Shown piece after piece: positions 10,022 through 21,996 of a DNA stretch of 64,000 nucleotides. Position 1 is the first letter of the stretch. Every line of letters begins with the position of its first letter. Made by a program: the position numbers and the translations under genes. The notes below the pieces were generated by a model. It did not search any database and was not told the origin of the DNA. It worked only from the letters and a program-made list of their open reading frames with translations. The stretch comes from Capsaspora owczarzaki ATCC 30864 (taxonomy: Eukaryota; Opisthokonta; Filasterea), in assembly GCF_000151315.2 (NCBI RefSeq), contig NW_011887301.1:723760-787759 (forward strand), written 5' to 3'.

Positions 10022-11570
10022 TTAAGCGACAAGGGTAGAGGCGGTGGCCGACTCGTACTTCCAGTTCGGGGGGAGCTGGAGGACGCGCTTGTAGTAGCGG
10101 GCAAGACGGTGGATGCGCGACTCGATGAGAATGAGGCGGTACTTGCTGTCAGTGTCCTTGCGGTTCTTCTCGAGGTGCTTGCGGACGGAGACGGCCTTCT
10201 TGATCAGGTGGTACAGATCCTCGGGGATCTTGGGGGCGAGGCCCTTAGCCTTGAGGATGCGGAGCACCTTGTTGCCGGTGACAAAGCGAGTCTGGCCAAC
10301 ACCGTGCGAGTCACGGAGGATGACACCGATCTGCGAGGGGGTCAGGCCCTTCTTGGCGAGCTTGTAGATTTGCTCCTTAACCTCCTCGGGCGAGGTCTTG
10401 AACCAAGCGGGGACCGAGCGGCGGTAGGGGAGGGCAGAGGACGAGATGCCCTTGCTGTGAAAGAGAAGCAGAACAGAAAAAGTGAGAGCAGGGACGAGGT
10501 GCGCGCGAGGGGACAATGGCACACAAAGGCCAGCAGTCATGAAGAGGAAGCCAGTTGAGCAAGCAGCCAAGCCATCGCAACGCAACGAAAGGGGAAGGGA
10601 CGAAAAAAAAAAAAAAGAAAAAGGAAAGAAAGAAAAAACCACGCGGAAAAGCCATCCCATTGCGAAGCATTGCGCGCGGTGACTGTTGCCCGTCCGACGA
10701 CCCAGCCTCAACAACTTTCGAGCTTCTGTAGGGCATGGGCTCAAACTCAGCCCAACGGCTTTGCTTCCGGAGGCAAAGGAATGGTCGGGCAGCCATTCGA
10801 AAACGCTACAATGCTATGCCAGCCAAAAAAAAAAAAACAAAAAAAAAACACATTTTATATTTTTTTTTTTTGGTCTTCCACTCGACAATGTCGTGCTTCC
10901 TCGGAGGCCGGGAGCATGAGGCGGGTGACATCTCAGGTCACACAGGGCGTAGATTTACTACTCCTGAGGGTGCTGAGCCGAGCGACGTCCATGCTGCGCA
11001 AGGATGGAAAAGCAGAGATCGCTCTTTTTTTTTTCTTTTTTTTTCTTTTTTTAATTCAAAAAAAAAAAAAGTCTATTGGGATTTGGCTGACTTTTTTTTT
11101 TTTTCCTTTTTTCTGATTTCTTTTTTTTTTTTTTCCTCTCTCTCTCTCGTCGCATCCTGCGCTCCGCTGCTTCAGCCTTGTGCTGATTCGCATGCGCCAG
11201 TCGCTTGATGGCATACACGACGCTGGTGATCGAAAACCACGGCACAAGCGAACAGAGAAACAAGCACAAAAGCGACAAAGAGAAGGGCCAAAGAAAAAAA
11301 AAAACTTTGGAAAAACCACGCGGTCAAACCCAATGGAAAACCCAATGGAAACTCAAAGGAAAAAAAAAAAAAGCCAAAAAAAAAAAATTCAATGTGGTTG
11401 TCGTTGTTCGCCTGCTCCACCGCCGCCAACGAACGACACGAGCACCGAGGCTGAAAGCGGTTGTGAGGACTGAATGGCATGCCGAGTAGAGGGGCGAGCG
11501 GGGCTGGAACGGGGAGGAAATGGAGCGAAAGGGCGGAACGGGCTTACCCAGGAGTGTGCATGCGACCCAT
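10022..11570 (-). CDS. RPS13: 40S ribosomal protein S13 (uS15)
   Basis: Two exons, 11570-11548 (23 bases, MGRMHTPG) and 10454-10022, give 151 residues, the same length as the human protein. Conserved blocks are visible throughout: [63 protein letters not shown] and [17 protein letters not shown]. It is a core component of the small ribosomal subunit that binds 18S rRNA. Exon 1 was found by its motif and a gtaagcc donor; the acceptor is tttcacag|c. Intron 1 is 1,093 bases, about ten times the usual length here, and is T/A-tract rich. First introns of ribosomal protein genes often hold regulatory sequence or snoRNAs. I looked for C/D-box motifs and saw none convincing. The promoter region is shared head-to-head with NCAPD2. 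Confidence 0.96.
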
Positions 11571-12287
11571 GTTGAGAGGTTTTGTGCAAAGAGAAGAGAG
11601 AGCGAAGACCGAATGCGGAAGACGACAAGCTGAAATGACGACGCGTCACCCTGCGATTTCCGAGTGGTTGGATGAGTGATAGAATGCATTCTAGAAGAGG
11701 GATTTTTAGGGTGGAAGGGGAGGAAAACGGTTGGAAGGAAAAAAAAAAAAAGAGAAAAGGCCAATGCTTTGAAGTCTGAATGGAAGGAGAGCTGCAGCTT
11801 CCTGCACCCCCCCCCCCTGAGCCTTAGTCGTAGAATATGTCGAGTCAAAATAGAAGGCATATGCTTGATTGAGGACTCTCTTCAGGAGCGATTCCAGGCG
11901 ATTTGCATTGTCCGCCTTGGAAATCGCAACGATCAGTCCACGGACGGTGACCTTTGGTCAAAATGCATTCTGTCATCAAGCATTCAACTCGACATTCATG
12001 CTAAAAAAGAAAGCAAAACGCGGACTGCTTCAAAACCAGAGTTCAGCTGCCGAGGAGCTGAGATCGTTCCTGTCAGCTCACTACTCGTGTCCCCACCCTC
12101 GCTTTCGCCGCTTTGGATGGCAACTAACCTTTGCAAGCGGATCGTCCTCTGCCTTAGTAGCACTGCCACTGCCTTACACAGCACCAACCCAACACAAACT
12201 GAGCTTTTCTGCGACCCAGTCTTTCTTTCATTCCCTTTTCTTCCCTTTTCTCTTTTCCATCTTCAAAACTCGAGATTCGCTGCTACC
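11571..12287. other. Divergent promoter region between RPS13 and NCAPD2
   Basis: About 720 bases between the two start codons. It contains poly-A and poly-C runs and, just before the NCAPD2 ATG, a pyrimidine-rich leader of TTCCC/TTTTC units (12225-12265). Pyrimidine-rich leaders are common before start codons in this window. No coding signal was seen. Confidence 0.6.
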
Positions 12288-15200
12288 ATGGACGTCGAGT
12301 TCCAGTTGCCAATCAACCGAGAGGACCTCATGGATGCCACTGAGGGCTACTGTGTCCACACGGTCGCCGTGGACACGAGCTCTGGAGACTGCGTGTCGGA
12401 CATGCTTGAAGGTCAGGCACTGAGCCAAGAATTCTCGCATAAGAGGGGAAGGGGTCCAACCCAGCTCCACATTCGCATCATGGCAGCTCGGTGTCCTGGA
12501 TCGTTCTTGGACGCTTGGGGAAAGCGAGGAATGAAGCCTAGGACAGTACAGAGAGACAACAAAGCGACGGAAGCGTTTCAAAAGTGGCGAACAAAAACTG
12601 TTTTTTGAGAGTCGAGGGCTGTTTGGCGGGCTTTGGAGCTGAGCTCTGCACCCCACAACGCCATCACACTCTGCCATCCATGCTCCAGTGTGACATCCGA
12701 TTCACAGGCGCTTGGAAGGTGGACGGCGGCGGTGCGCAAAGAATGAAGCGTTGTCGTTTTTTGTTTTTTTGAAACAAAACAGTTTTCTCGAGTTTTCGCG
12801 CCAAATTCAAAAAAATCCGATTGTTGGTTTCAGGTTTCAAATTTGATGGTTTCAAGTTTGATGTTGAGTGTATTTGCATTTTCATGCTTGTTATTCTTGC
12901 CTTTGATACTCACTTGTTGCTTATGCTTGTTGGTGGGTGCGCCTGCAATTGACAGAGCTCACGCGTCAAATCAAGCAGGAAGGCGCGCTTGCCATCACGG
13001 ACAACATTGTCTTTGATACGCTGTACAGTGTCACGCAGTAAGCCAGGCGTCTTGAGGGAAAAATGTCGAAATGCTCAGTTGTAGTGTAGGGAGAAACAAA
13101 AAAGGACTCACAGTCGCGCCGCAACTTTGATCAGAGTCTTTTCACAGCTGGACCAATCGAGCAAGCGTCAATATTGGGCCATTCTGCTCGCCAGTGAGTC
13201 GTGGTGCATTCGTCCATGAGTGTTTATTTTGTTTTGTTCTCGGGCTGTTTGGTTGTTGTTGGTGTGGAAAATAGTGTGCCTAACATTCGCACGTCCATTC
13301 GCTCGTTCTCCCACAGTCATCCAAGGACTGTGCAACGAGATGGCAACGATCGCTGGCAACGGCGCGTCGTCTGCAAACAACGAGGACGAGGACGAGGACG
13401 ACGCCAGCGAATCCAACAGCACTCAGGCGCTGTCAGCACGCGATACAACGCGAGTCCGAAATGCCTTGAAGATGGTCATGTTCCTGACCAACTGGGCACT
13501 GGTCACCGCAGAGCAAGATGCTTCAGCAGAAGCCACTAGCTCCGCCGCAAGTGCCGGAACCTCGTACGCAGCAGCAGCACAGGACGACGTTCCCCCTCCC
13601 AAGTCGGGAAAGGAGTCAAAGAAGGCTGGCGGCAAAAAGTCGGCCGCCAAGGCCAAAGCTTCGCAGTTCGACTGGGACACGATCAAGGACGAGGTGTTGA
13701 TTGCCATCTCAAACATGATTGGCATGGAGGTTTCCCGCTTCTGGCACCGTGGCTGCGTTGAAGAAGAATTTATCAAGTATGATGCGTTTTGACGCGTTGA
13801 AAGTGGAGATTGACTGGTTTGCTTTTTGTTTGCTGTGCTCACTTTCCCTTGCTCTTCTATCACTGGCCGACAGTCTTTTCAGCCGCTCCGTGTCCCAACT
13901 CATGGAATCTTCAGACAACTTTAAGCGCAAGCAAACCAAAGATGCCATGTTCCAGGTCGTTGGCACCTTGGTGCAACACTACAAGCACGGTCTTGGATTT
14001 TGCGCGTCCGTGATTCACATGCTGCCACACTTTGAGCATCTCCCGGCTCACCTTGCTGACCTCGTTCTGCTCCTGGCCGAGAGTTACGACAGCTCCAAGA
14101 TTGTCGGTGATTTGCTTCGGTAAAATTTGCTATGGGCGTGTTTCTGGGTTTGGTTTTTGGTTTTGGGGTGGAGGGTTTTGTGCTCTACCAAAAGTCTAAC
14201 CCAAGCTCTTCTCGTCCACTTGCAGCGAAATTGCTCGAATCAATCCTGCAGACCTTGCCCGCGATGCTAGCGGCACAAAGTCGTTTGCTGCATTCTTGGT
14301 CGAGCTCTCCGAGCGCGTGCCAGAGCACATTCTGCCTTGCGTCAGCGTTCTCCTGGCGCACTTGGATGGAGAATCATACACCATGCGCAACGCCGTTCTC
14401 AGCGTGCTTGGCAATATTGTCGTCCGCGTTCTTGGACAAAACAAGACGGACAGTGTCCGACACAAGCGCGACAACTTCCTCGACGTCCTGGAGGAGCGCG
14501 CAATGGATGTCCATGCCTTTGTTCGTAGCAAGACGATGCAAGTTTGGACGTATTTGTGCGAATCCAAGGTATGACTACGCTGTTTCGAGACAGTGGGAGA
14601 GGGAGAGAGGCGCAGGTTGCTTGTTTTCTCTCCCGGTTCTTTCAAGTTTGCTCACTTCTTCTTCTTCTTCTTCTTGCATATCATTAGGCCATTCCCTTGT
14701 CACGCCAGCGTCACATTGTCATGATGGCAACGTCGCGACTGCAAGACAAGAGCAGTGCTGTGCGCAAGGCGGCTCTTTCCCTGTTGACTGCCATGCTCAA
14801 GTTCAATCCGTTTGGCAGTTCGCTCGACCAGGCTGGCTTGGAAAGGCAGCGTGACGAGCAACGTGCGCGGTTGCGGGAGCTCGACCCCGCAGCGGACGAG
14901 CAGGACGAAGCCCTTGCAACTGGTAGCGGCGAGGTTGATCCGGCGGTGGCTCTTGGATTGAAGGAGAACACTGCCAAAGCAAGCAAAAAGTCCAAGAAAG
15001 CCAAGCGAGCTGCCCGGAACAAGTCCAAGGATGGCGCTGGCACGTCAGACTCTGATGCAAGTGCCAGTGAAGGAGAGGACGCAAGCGCAGACGAAGATGA
15101 TGACCTCAAACTCGAAGCAGAAGCAGACGTGGATGCCGCTGTTTCGCCCTCGCAGGACACCGCTGCTCCTGAAATGTCCTCTGAAGAGGTGCTCCGCATC

Positions 15201-18062
15201 GACGCAGTCAACCGCCAGCGCTTGGTTGTCCAGTACTTCCGTGACGCGCTGCTGTTTGTCGAGCAAGTCCGCCACATCTTGTCGGTGGTCACGCAACTGC
15301 TGGGCTCCAAGATTGTCAGCGACGTGACAGAAAGTGTCGACCTTTTGGTCACGGCCTTTTCGTTCCGCGTGGATGGAACCGATGTGGCCGTCCGCCGCAT
15401 GCTGGCGCTCGTTTGGTCTAAGGAAAAGTCAGTCAAGGACGCTGTCGTCGAGGCTTACCGTGAACTCTTCATCCCGACCGAGATCGAAGCCAGCGGCAAC
15501 AAGACTGCCGCTGCCGCCAGTGCCGCCAAGAATCTCATCGAGCTTACGCAGGGCGCCACGCTCGGTGATCTTACCTCGCTCGAAGAGATGGTCTTGCTTC
15601 TCGTGCAAAGCGGCGCCATCTCCTCATTGACCATGCGCGTGCTGTGGGATGTCTTTGCCAACCGTGTGCCTTCGACTACGCCTGCTCAATCGCGAGGTGC
15701 GCTCATCATCCTCGGCATGGCTGGTCGTGCAGACCCCGCAATGATCCGCGCCAACTTGTCGTTGATTGTTACCATTGGTCTTGGCGAACGCGGACGTGCT
15801 GACTTGCTCCTTGCTCGCGACGCTTGCGTGGCCCTTCAGACGTTGGCTCTGATCTCACACGCCGATTTGGCAAATGCCTCCTCGAAAGCCACGGGTGCCA
15901 ACAAGGCGGATGCTCCCAAACCTGCTGCGACATCTTCTGGCAACTCGCGTGAACCCGTCAAGTTTGCAGCATCGCACCCATTGTTTGAGTCCCTTGGCAG
16001 CCTGCTGGTCGCCCCCACCACCGCAGCCCAAGTGAACGATTGGCTGACCGCGGCCGAGCAAGCAGTCAACACCATCTACCGTCTCGGCGACAATCCCGAC
16101 GTCATCTGTGCCGCTGCCATCCGCACTCTTGCTCACCGGGTTCTTGGTGATGAGAATGCCGATGTTTCGGGTGTGGTTGCTGCTGCTACTCAGGTGAGCG
16201 CCTCCTCGTCGCTCAACATGACCAGCTTGGACGCACCGCACCACGAAGGCGACCGAGGCGAGCTGTGCAAGCTCATCTTCCTTGTTGGACACGTGGCTGT
16301 CAAGCAGCTTGTTCACATGGAGAGCATTGAGAGCGAGCTCAAGCGTCGCCGAGCCATCAATGGCGAAAAGGTGAAGCCGGCCTCCAGTTGGACGGATCGT
16401 CGTCGCTCGGGCATTCTGCCCTCCAAGAACAAGGCCGCTGCAAGTGACGACGAAGAGACTGAGGATGGCGAGGATGCAGAGGGCAAGACGGCCAAGACGG
16501 CCAAAGCCAAGGCTGTCGGCAAAAAGGGCAAGAACAACGCTGCCGCCGCTGCTACTGCTGCTGCCCCTGCCGGCGAGTCTCTCGAAGACGAACTTGGCGT
16601 TGCCGCAGCAGCCGAAGATGCCGAGAGCGAGTTTATTCACTCTCTCTGCGAACACCACTTGATTTCCGGCAACGACTCGCTCCTCAGCAAGTTTGGGCCC
16701 GTGATTGTGCGATTGTGCCGCGACACGCGCCGCACTGCTGGAGATACACGCTTGCGCGCGGCCGCTGTGCTTGCACTGAGCAAGTTTATGCTCGTGAGCG
16801 CCGACTTTTGCGATCGCCATTTGCAGCTGCTCTTCACCGTGCTCAAGACGGCGACCGAGTCGATGGTGCGCGCCAACATTGTGATTGCCCTGGGTGATCT
16901 CGCCTTCCGCTTCCCCAACTTGATTGAGCCGTGGACGCCACACATTTACGCCCGTCTGGCCGATCAGGACGTGCGTGTGCGCAAGAACACGCTCATGGTG
17001 CTGACGCACTTGATCTTGAACGACATGATTCGAGTGAAGGGTCAGATCAGTGCCATGGCCATCTGCATCATTGACGAAGATCGCCGCATTGCTGATCTGG
17101 CCAAGCTCTTCTTCCACGAGCTCGCCAAGAAGGGCAACACGATTTACAACATTCTGCCCGACATTGTCAGTCGATTGTCTGCAGCGACAGGCACTGCGTC
17201 GCCATTGCAACCGGCAGTCGCGCCTGCTGCCAGCGAGCCGACGGAGGAGGAGTCTGCTGCAAGTGCCGCGGAGGCGATTAGCGACGGCCATATCACAGAG
17301 GTTGCGTTCAAGAGCATTATGGAGTATCTCTTCTCGTTCATCCAGAAGGAGAAGCAGTCGGACTCCCTGTTGGACAAGCTGTGCCACCGCTTCACCACCA
17401 CTCGCGACCCGCGACAATGGCGCGATATTGCCTACTGTCTGTCGTACCTGTCGCTGAGCGAGAAGGGCATTCGGCGCCTTGGCGAGCTGTTCGGCTCCTT
17501 CCAAGACAAGCTGTACGACGATCGTGTGTTTGAGTGCATGGAGACGTTGATTACCAAGGCCCGCAAGTTCTGCCGCGTCGAGCTCAAGACGGTGCTGGAC
17601 GAGCTGCAGGCCAAGATGGAGGAATGCCACAAGAGCGGCCAGGTCGATCACTGCGCTGCCGAGATGGCGGTGAACGCGTCCTCGAAGGCCGGCGGTGCAT
17701 CCAAGCTGTCTGAGAGCGACGTTGCCGAGATGCTGCGCGAGCGTCAGCAGCAAGCGCAGGCGGCGGATGAGGCGAGCAAGCCCGCTGCTGAGCCTGCCAA
17801 ACGGGCTCCCCGCAAAGGCAAGGCGCCGGCCGCCAAGAAACCCGCAGGCAAGGGCAAAGCTCGCGCCCAGTACACTGGCAGCGACGACTCGAGCGACGAT
17901 GACATGGACTCCTTGCCCGCGGACTCTGAGAATGCTGACATGAACACTGCGCAGTCAAAGTTGAGTGTTGCCGCTGCCTCCAAGGCACGCGCACAACGAG
18001 CACCTCGCCGCAAGGCTGTTGTGAGTGACAGCGAGGACGATGATGACTTGCTGCTGGCCTGA
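12288..18062 (+). CDS. NCAPD2: Condensin complex subunit 1 (NCAPD2/Cnd1/YCS4)
   Basis: Seven exons restore a 1,569-residue frame: 12288-12411, 12956-13037, 13114-13193, 13317-13776, 13874-14119, 14226-14568 and 14688-18062. All phases agree. It is the HEAT-repeat subunit of condensin I, which compacts mitotic chromosomes. Landmark blocks match the family: RFWHRGCVEEEF, ERVPEHILPCVSVLLAHLDG, MRNAVLSVLGNIVVRVLG, FVRSKTMQVWTYLCESK, VRRMLALVWSKEKSVKDAVV, ADQDVRVRKNTLMVLTHLIL and CHRFTTTRDPRQWRDIAYCL. HEAT repeats fill most of the protein. An acidic/Lys insert lies near the start of exon 7, and a second at the C-terminus holds the usual basic, Ser/Asp-rich tail (SDSEDDDDLLLA). The short 5' exons and 544-base first intron contrast with the 3.4 kb last exon. 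Length is somewhat above the human protein (about 1,400) because of low-complexity inserts. Confidence 0.96.
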
Positions 18063-18477
18063 ACGTCAACCAAGCGCGAAGGGTGGTGCAACAACGAACG
18101 TTTGTTTGGCTCATGGATTTGTCGATATTATTTTTTCGGTTTGAATTTGTTTGTGGTTGTGAATGTTTCTTAATTTTTTTTTATTTTTTTTTTTTTTTTT
18201 TGTTGCGAGTTGTGCATGATGATGCCAGTTGAACTACTCTGTGGAAGTCTTAATTAAAAGTGAAAAGTTTTGCTGCGCACTCGGATACATGAAATGGTTG
18301 CTTGGAGAGAAGTGGTAAACTGCTTCCTCAAAGGGGTCACAGTTGGGTCTATTCACAACGAGGAGATGGGATCGACAACAAAAGGCGGCCGAGCACAGCA
18401 CAACGGGGAGGAGAAAACGAGCAACAGAATCATCACAACAAGTCGCCCCACGCAGCAGCAGCAACAGGACCAGCTCG
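18063..18477. other. Convergent spacer
   Basis: About 415 bases between the NCAPD2 stop and the stop of the minus-strand Frag1/DRAM-like gene. It starts with long T runs (18125-18200) and contains a CAG/CAA-rich patch. I see no gene. Confidence 0.65.
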
Positions 18478-20166
18478 TTACACGATGGCAGCCGGCTTCC
18501 AGGCAACCTGATCGAGCCACTCGCCAGTCTTGGAGTTGACACGCGGGGAGGCGACAGCCACAAACATCAAAGGGAGAGCGGGCTGTTTGGGAGCAGCGTA
18601 GGAAGCAACCGAGTTGACAATCGTCGCGTCAAGCTTGTAATCGGTGCCATACTCGAACACAAAGGAGATGTTGAACAGCTGGATCATCATTGTGCCAGTC
18701 CTGGACAGGGAGAATGTGGTTTTAGAGTCAGTTGCACAAAACCAAAAACACGTGCCTTGGCTGCAATAATGATAGAATAGCGACCACCGCTCAACTTACC
18801 ACTCGCAAATGGCAATCTGCAGGCTGTACTTGCCCCAATCGCTGTTCATGTAGACGAAGAGCGCGAGGGCGACGGTGCCAACAGTCAACGCAAACACCTT
18901 CAGGGTCAGCGAAAAGTCGCTCACGGCGCGGTAGCCCTGGGCGGTCTTGCCCCGAACATGGAACAGATTGACGGTGATGATGATCATGTACAGCTCGTAC
19001 AGGAAGAAGAAGATGACCGCGGCAGCTAAGTACAAAAACGAAGAAAAAAATAGTAAACAAAACAAAATGAGCCAAATCGGACAAAGAACGAACAAGAACG
19101 AACGAGTCAATGCATGATGCAATTCTTCCGTATGAGACTCGAGCATGCAGCAGCAACAAAAGCCGACAACTGCGATCCCCCCCCCCCGCCCTCCCCTCGG
19201 TCTCATGCTGATCCACTGAGTTTGCAATGTGATCTACAGAAAAAGCTCCCCCTTGCATGTTGGGGCTTTGTTTTTGGTGACTGTTCGTGAATGTTCGCGA
19301 CTTGCGTGACTGGCGTCAAGTGCGTTGCGTAGCCGTCGATGCTGCACACTCGCAGTACTCTACAACGCAGTGGAGCGGTTGCAGGCGGAGAGCGGGGAGC
19401 AGGAGCGAAGACCTAACAATAAAGAAAATAAAGGGAAAAAAAAAAAAAAAAAAAAAAGCCCCGCATGACTGTTAAACTTGAACTTGGCTTTTCCCCCGAC
19501 TGACTGACGAGCAGTCACGCGCACTCAGAGCCGCATGTTGTAGATGGATAGAGATGCAATGAGGTTGCAAAGGCGGAGAGGAGGTGGTGGGGGGGGGGTC
19601 TCGCCGCTCGAGTGGAACAACAACGGCAAGCGAAAACATTCAAACAAAAACATCACAAAGACCCGCTCGCTCATCGAAACCGCTCCCACTGTGCAAGCCA
19701 CCCAGCCAGCCACCCTCCTCCCCAGAGAGAAAGACCTGGACGATAGAGGCATGAAACAGACAGACAGACAGAGAGAATGTGGCCAAAGGTCAAAAGCCGT
19801 GCGAGCGCGCTTACTGCCGTGGACGGAATTATCCTCGGCCTCGTTGACTGCGCCGACGACAGCGAGACCAGCCGCGCCGCCGAGCGCCGAAATGAAGGCG
19901 ACTGTGTTGGACTTGGACGCGCTGCTGCCCGAGATGGCCCAGACGAGATACGCGTTGAACATGATGAGCAGCGCGGACGAGATGATGCCGAGGCGGAAGG
20001 GGTACTTTTCAGGAGCATCGACTCCGCAGTCGCTAATCATCGGCAGCCACGCCTTGACGTGGTGGAGATGCACGGCCGTGGCATAGCAGCCAAAGATGGT
20101 CGTCAGCGAGACCACGACCGACGCAATGACCACAGCGCGCGCGTTGACTTGCGACAGAACACCCAT
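18478..20166 (-). CDS. Frag1/DRAM/Sfk1-family multipass membrane protein
   Basis: Three exons, 20166-19815, 19025-18800 and 18700-18478, restore 266 residues. About six membrane helices are visible: VVIASVVVSLTTIFGCYAT, then ISSALLIMFNAYLVWAI, AFISALGGAAGLAVVGAV, VIFFFLYELYMIIITVNLF, FALTVGTVALALFVYM, and one around MIQLFNISFVFEYG. The loop motif PMISDCGVDAPEKYPFRLGI is typical of the Frag1/DRAM/Sfk1 family (first loop with ISD.G..PPE). So is the CEW...F...EYG segment near the end. Family members act in lysosomal autophagy regulation (DRAM) or GPI-lipid remodelling (PGAP2/Frag1). Sequence alone does not decide between them. The start is the ATG after a pyrimidine-rich leader. Intron 1 is long (789 bases). 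Confidence 0.8.
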
Positions 20167-20510
20167 GGACAACGAGAAAGAAAAGAAAAAAAAAAAAACA
20201 ACAAAGAGTGGCGATCTGAGAACCGCATCTCATAGCTCCGGATCATGCACCGAATTCAACCGACTTCCAACAAAAACAAAACAGCGTCTATTGCAAGGGG
20301 ACAACGACAAAAGACACCATCGAACTGGGTGGACGCCGTGTTTTCGAGCGAAGAACAAAAATCGATTGAAAACAAAAATCTGAGAAGAAAAATTACAATT
20401 CAAACGAAACAGGTTTTTTTTTTTCGACCCGAGGATAGACCAGCTTGGATATTACACAAGAAGCCTACGAAGCATGCAAAAAACCAGGGTGACACTTCTC
20501 GCCGCTGGGT
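20167..20510. other. Tandem spacer
   Basis: About 340 bases between the start of the Frag1/DRAM-like gene and the stop of the next minus-strand gene. It contains A-rich runs and no coding signal that I can support. Confidence 0.6.
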
Positions 20511-21996
20511 TTAGAGTTGTCGGGCAACAGCCGCAACGAGCGAGATGAGCGACACGACCGAGGCGGTGGCGAGGGACATGGTCGAGGCACTGTTGCCAGC
20601 AGGAGCAATGCCACCGGAAACAGTGGGCGAAAGCTGAACAGAGCCCGAGGCGATCACAGAGGCAGTGACAGTGGCGTTCGCGACAGCGGACGAGCCACCG
20701 ATGGGCTTGGCGGTGGTCTGCTTGACAGTCTCGTCGCGGGGAATGGGGAGATTGAGATCCTGGGGGCAGGTGGTCATGTACTCGCCAAAGACACGGTCGG
20801 TGGCGTTGCTGGGCGAGAGGGCAGTGTCGAAAGCCGAAGGGAAGGGCATCTCGGAAATGAGCATGTTCAGGTATGCGGCGTGGCGGGCCTTGACAGTGGC
20901 AATGGTGCCGGCAATCTGCTGCAGGTGGGCGTCGGTGATCAGGGGCATGACGCCGTCGTAGGCCTCAACCATGAGCGTCTGGATGGAAGCGGCGGTCTGG
21001 AGAATCTCGGTGGTGGTCCAGTTGGTGCCAAACTCGAAGGTGCAGTTCTCGGGAAGAGTGGCGTTGCGGAGCAGAATGAGGTCACGGATGGTATCAAAGT
21101 GGACCTGGTAGTTTGTGCGTGTGTGTGTGTTTATATCACGTTCGAGGTAAAGGCGCAAAGGTGAGCGTGCATGAAATAATCGAGGCAACCCAAAAAAAAA
21201 ATAAAAAAAAATCAAGAAACAACGCCCCGCCACATGCATACCTTGACTTGAGCGTTAATCATCTGGAGGTAGTTGGGAACTTGGGCACCAAAGGCGTCAG
21301 CGAACTGGGCGGCAGTGAAGGCATCGAGCGACGTGTTGAAGAACTCAGAGTCGAGACGCTCCATGACGTACATGTACTGTAGAGCCCAAAGGTCGTTGGC
21401 TGTTTTTTGGCAGAGGGCAGAGCAGCGCAAGTTAGTCAGTAAGGGGGGAAAATTCAGTCAAGAACGCGAGAGTGGTGCACATGTACAAAGGGGCCGGGGT
21501 GTGCAGATAACCAAAAAAAAATCCAAAAGTAGGAAAACAAAGTAGGAAAAAACAACGCCGCCCAAAAACAAACAAAAACAAAAACGGAATTTTTTGTTTT
21601 TTGTTGTGTTTTCGCATGCGTTTATCCAACTCTGCTGACCTCCTCCCTCATTAAAATGCAAGATAGGAAACCCCGTGAGACATGGCAATTAAACATACTC
21701 GAGCTCAGGACAACAGGCTTGGCGGAAGGAGAAGCAGTGACGGAGGCCGAGACATTGGCAGGGGCCGAGGTGGCATTGGCAGGGGCCGAAGCAGAAACGG
21801 GAACAGAGGATGCAGGAATACCGGAGGACTCGGGCAGACCAGAGGATGCAGGAAGGCCGGAGGATGCAGGAAGGCCGGAGGATTCAGCGGGGGCGCCCGA
21901 GGACTCGACCGGGATAACAGTCACAACGGTGCTGGAGCTCTGAGCGAGGGCCGTGCCGACACAGGCGACGAGAAGGAGCAGTAGAGTAAGCTTCAT
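20511..21996 (-). CDS. Secreted ferritin-like domain protein, probably GPI-anchored
   Basis: Three exons, 21996-21699, 21399-21242 and 21104-20511, give 349 residues in a consistent phase. The N-terminus MKLTLLLLLVACVGTALAQS is a clear signal peptide. A Ser/Pro repeat follows (near-identical SSGLPAS/SSGLPES heptads, from 21-base DNA repeats at about 21820-21890). The globular part has helix motifs of the ferritin-like fold of the Rds1/desiccation-related type: NDLWALQYMYVMERLDSEFF, a helix with VEAYDGVMPLITD, and a helix with VKARHAAYLNML. The paired E...E/H positions fit metal-ligand sites, but individual ligands are inferred. A Ser/Thr-rich stalk and a hydrophobic C-terminus without a basic tail (VVSLISLVAAVARQL) suggest a GPI-anchor signal. 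It probably acts at the cell surface. Start chosen for the signal peptide; an upstream in-frame ATG at 22056 is less likely. Confidence 0.8.
21820..21895. repeat. 21-base tandem repeats in coding sequence
   Basis: Units of the form gaggatgcaggaaggccg recur about four times with small changes. On the minus strand they encode the Ser-Ser-Gly-Leu-Pro-Ala/Glu heptads in the N-terminal stalk of the ferritin-like protein. Confidence 0.75.

Noticed and set aside
10920-11020. Possible snoRNA in the RPS13 intron
   Set aside because: The island looks non-random, but I could not find a C box (RUGAUGA) paired with a D box (CUGA) or an ACA-tailed hairpin on either strand. It was kept only as a finding.
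11676-12287. N-terminal extension of NCAPD2 from an upstream in-frame ATG
   Set aside because: The frame is open from 11676, but the added sequence is unlike condensin and contains pyrimidine-run-encoded Phe/Leu/Ser. The ATG at 12288 gives the expected start (EFQLPIN...).
15855-17753. 632-codon open frame on the minus strand
   Set aside because: It lies wholly antisense to the conserved last exon of NCAPD2, and its product (Leu/Arg/Gln/His mixture) shows no domain. It is a mirror of strong G/C third-position bias.
20517-21164. 215-codon plus-strand frame over the ferritin-like gene
   Set aside because: It is a Gly-rich shadow of exon 3 of the minus-strand gene, which has a signal peptide, domain motifs and matching splice sites.
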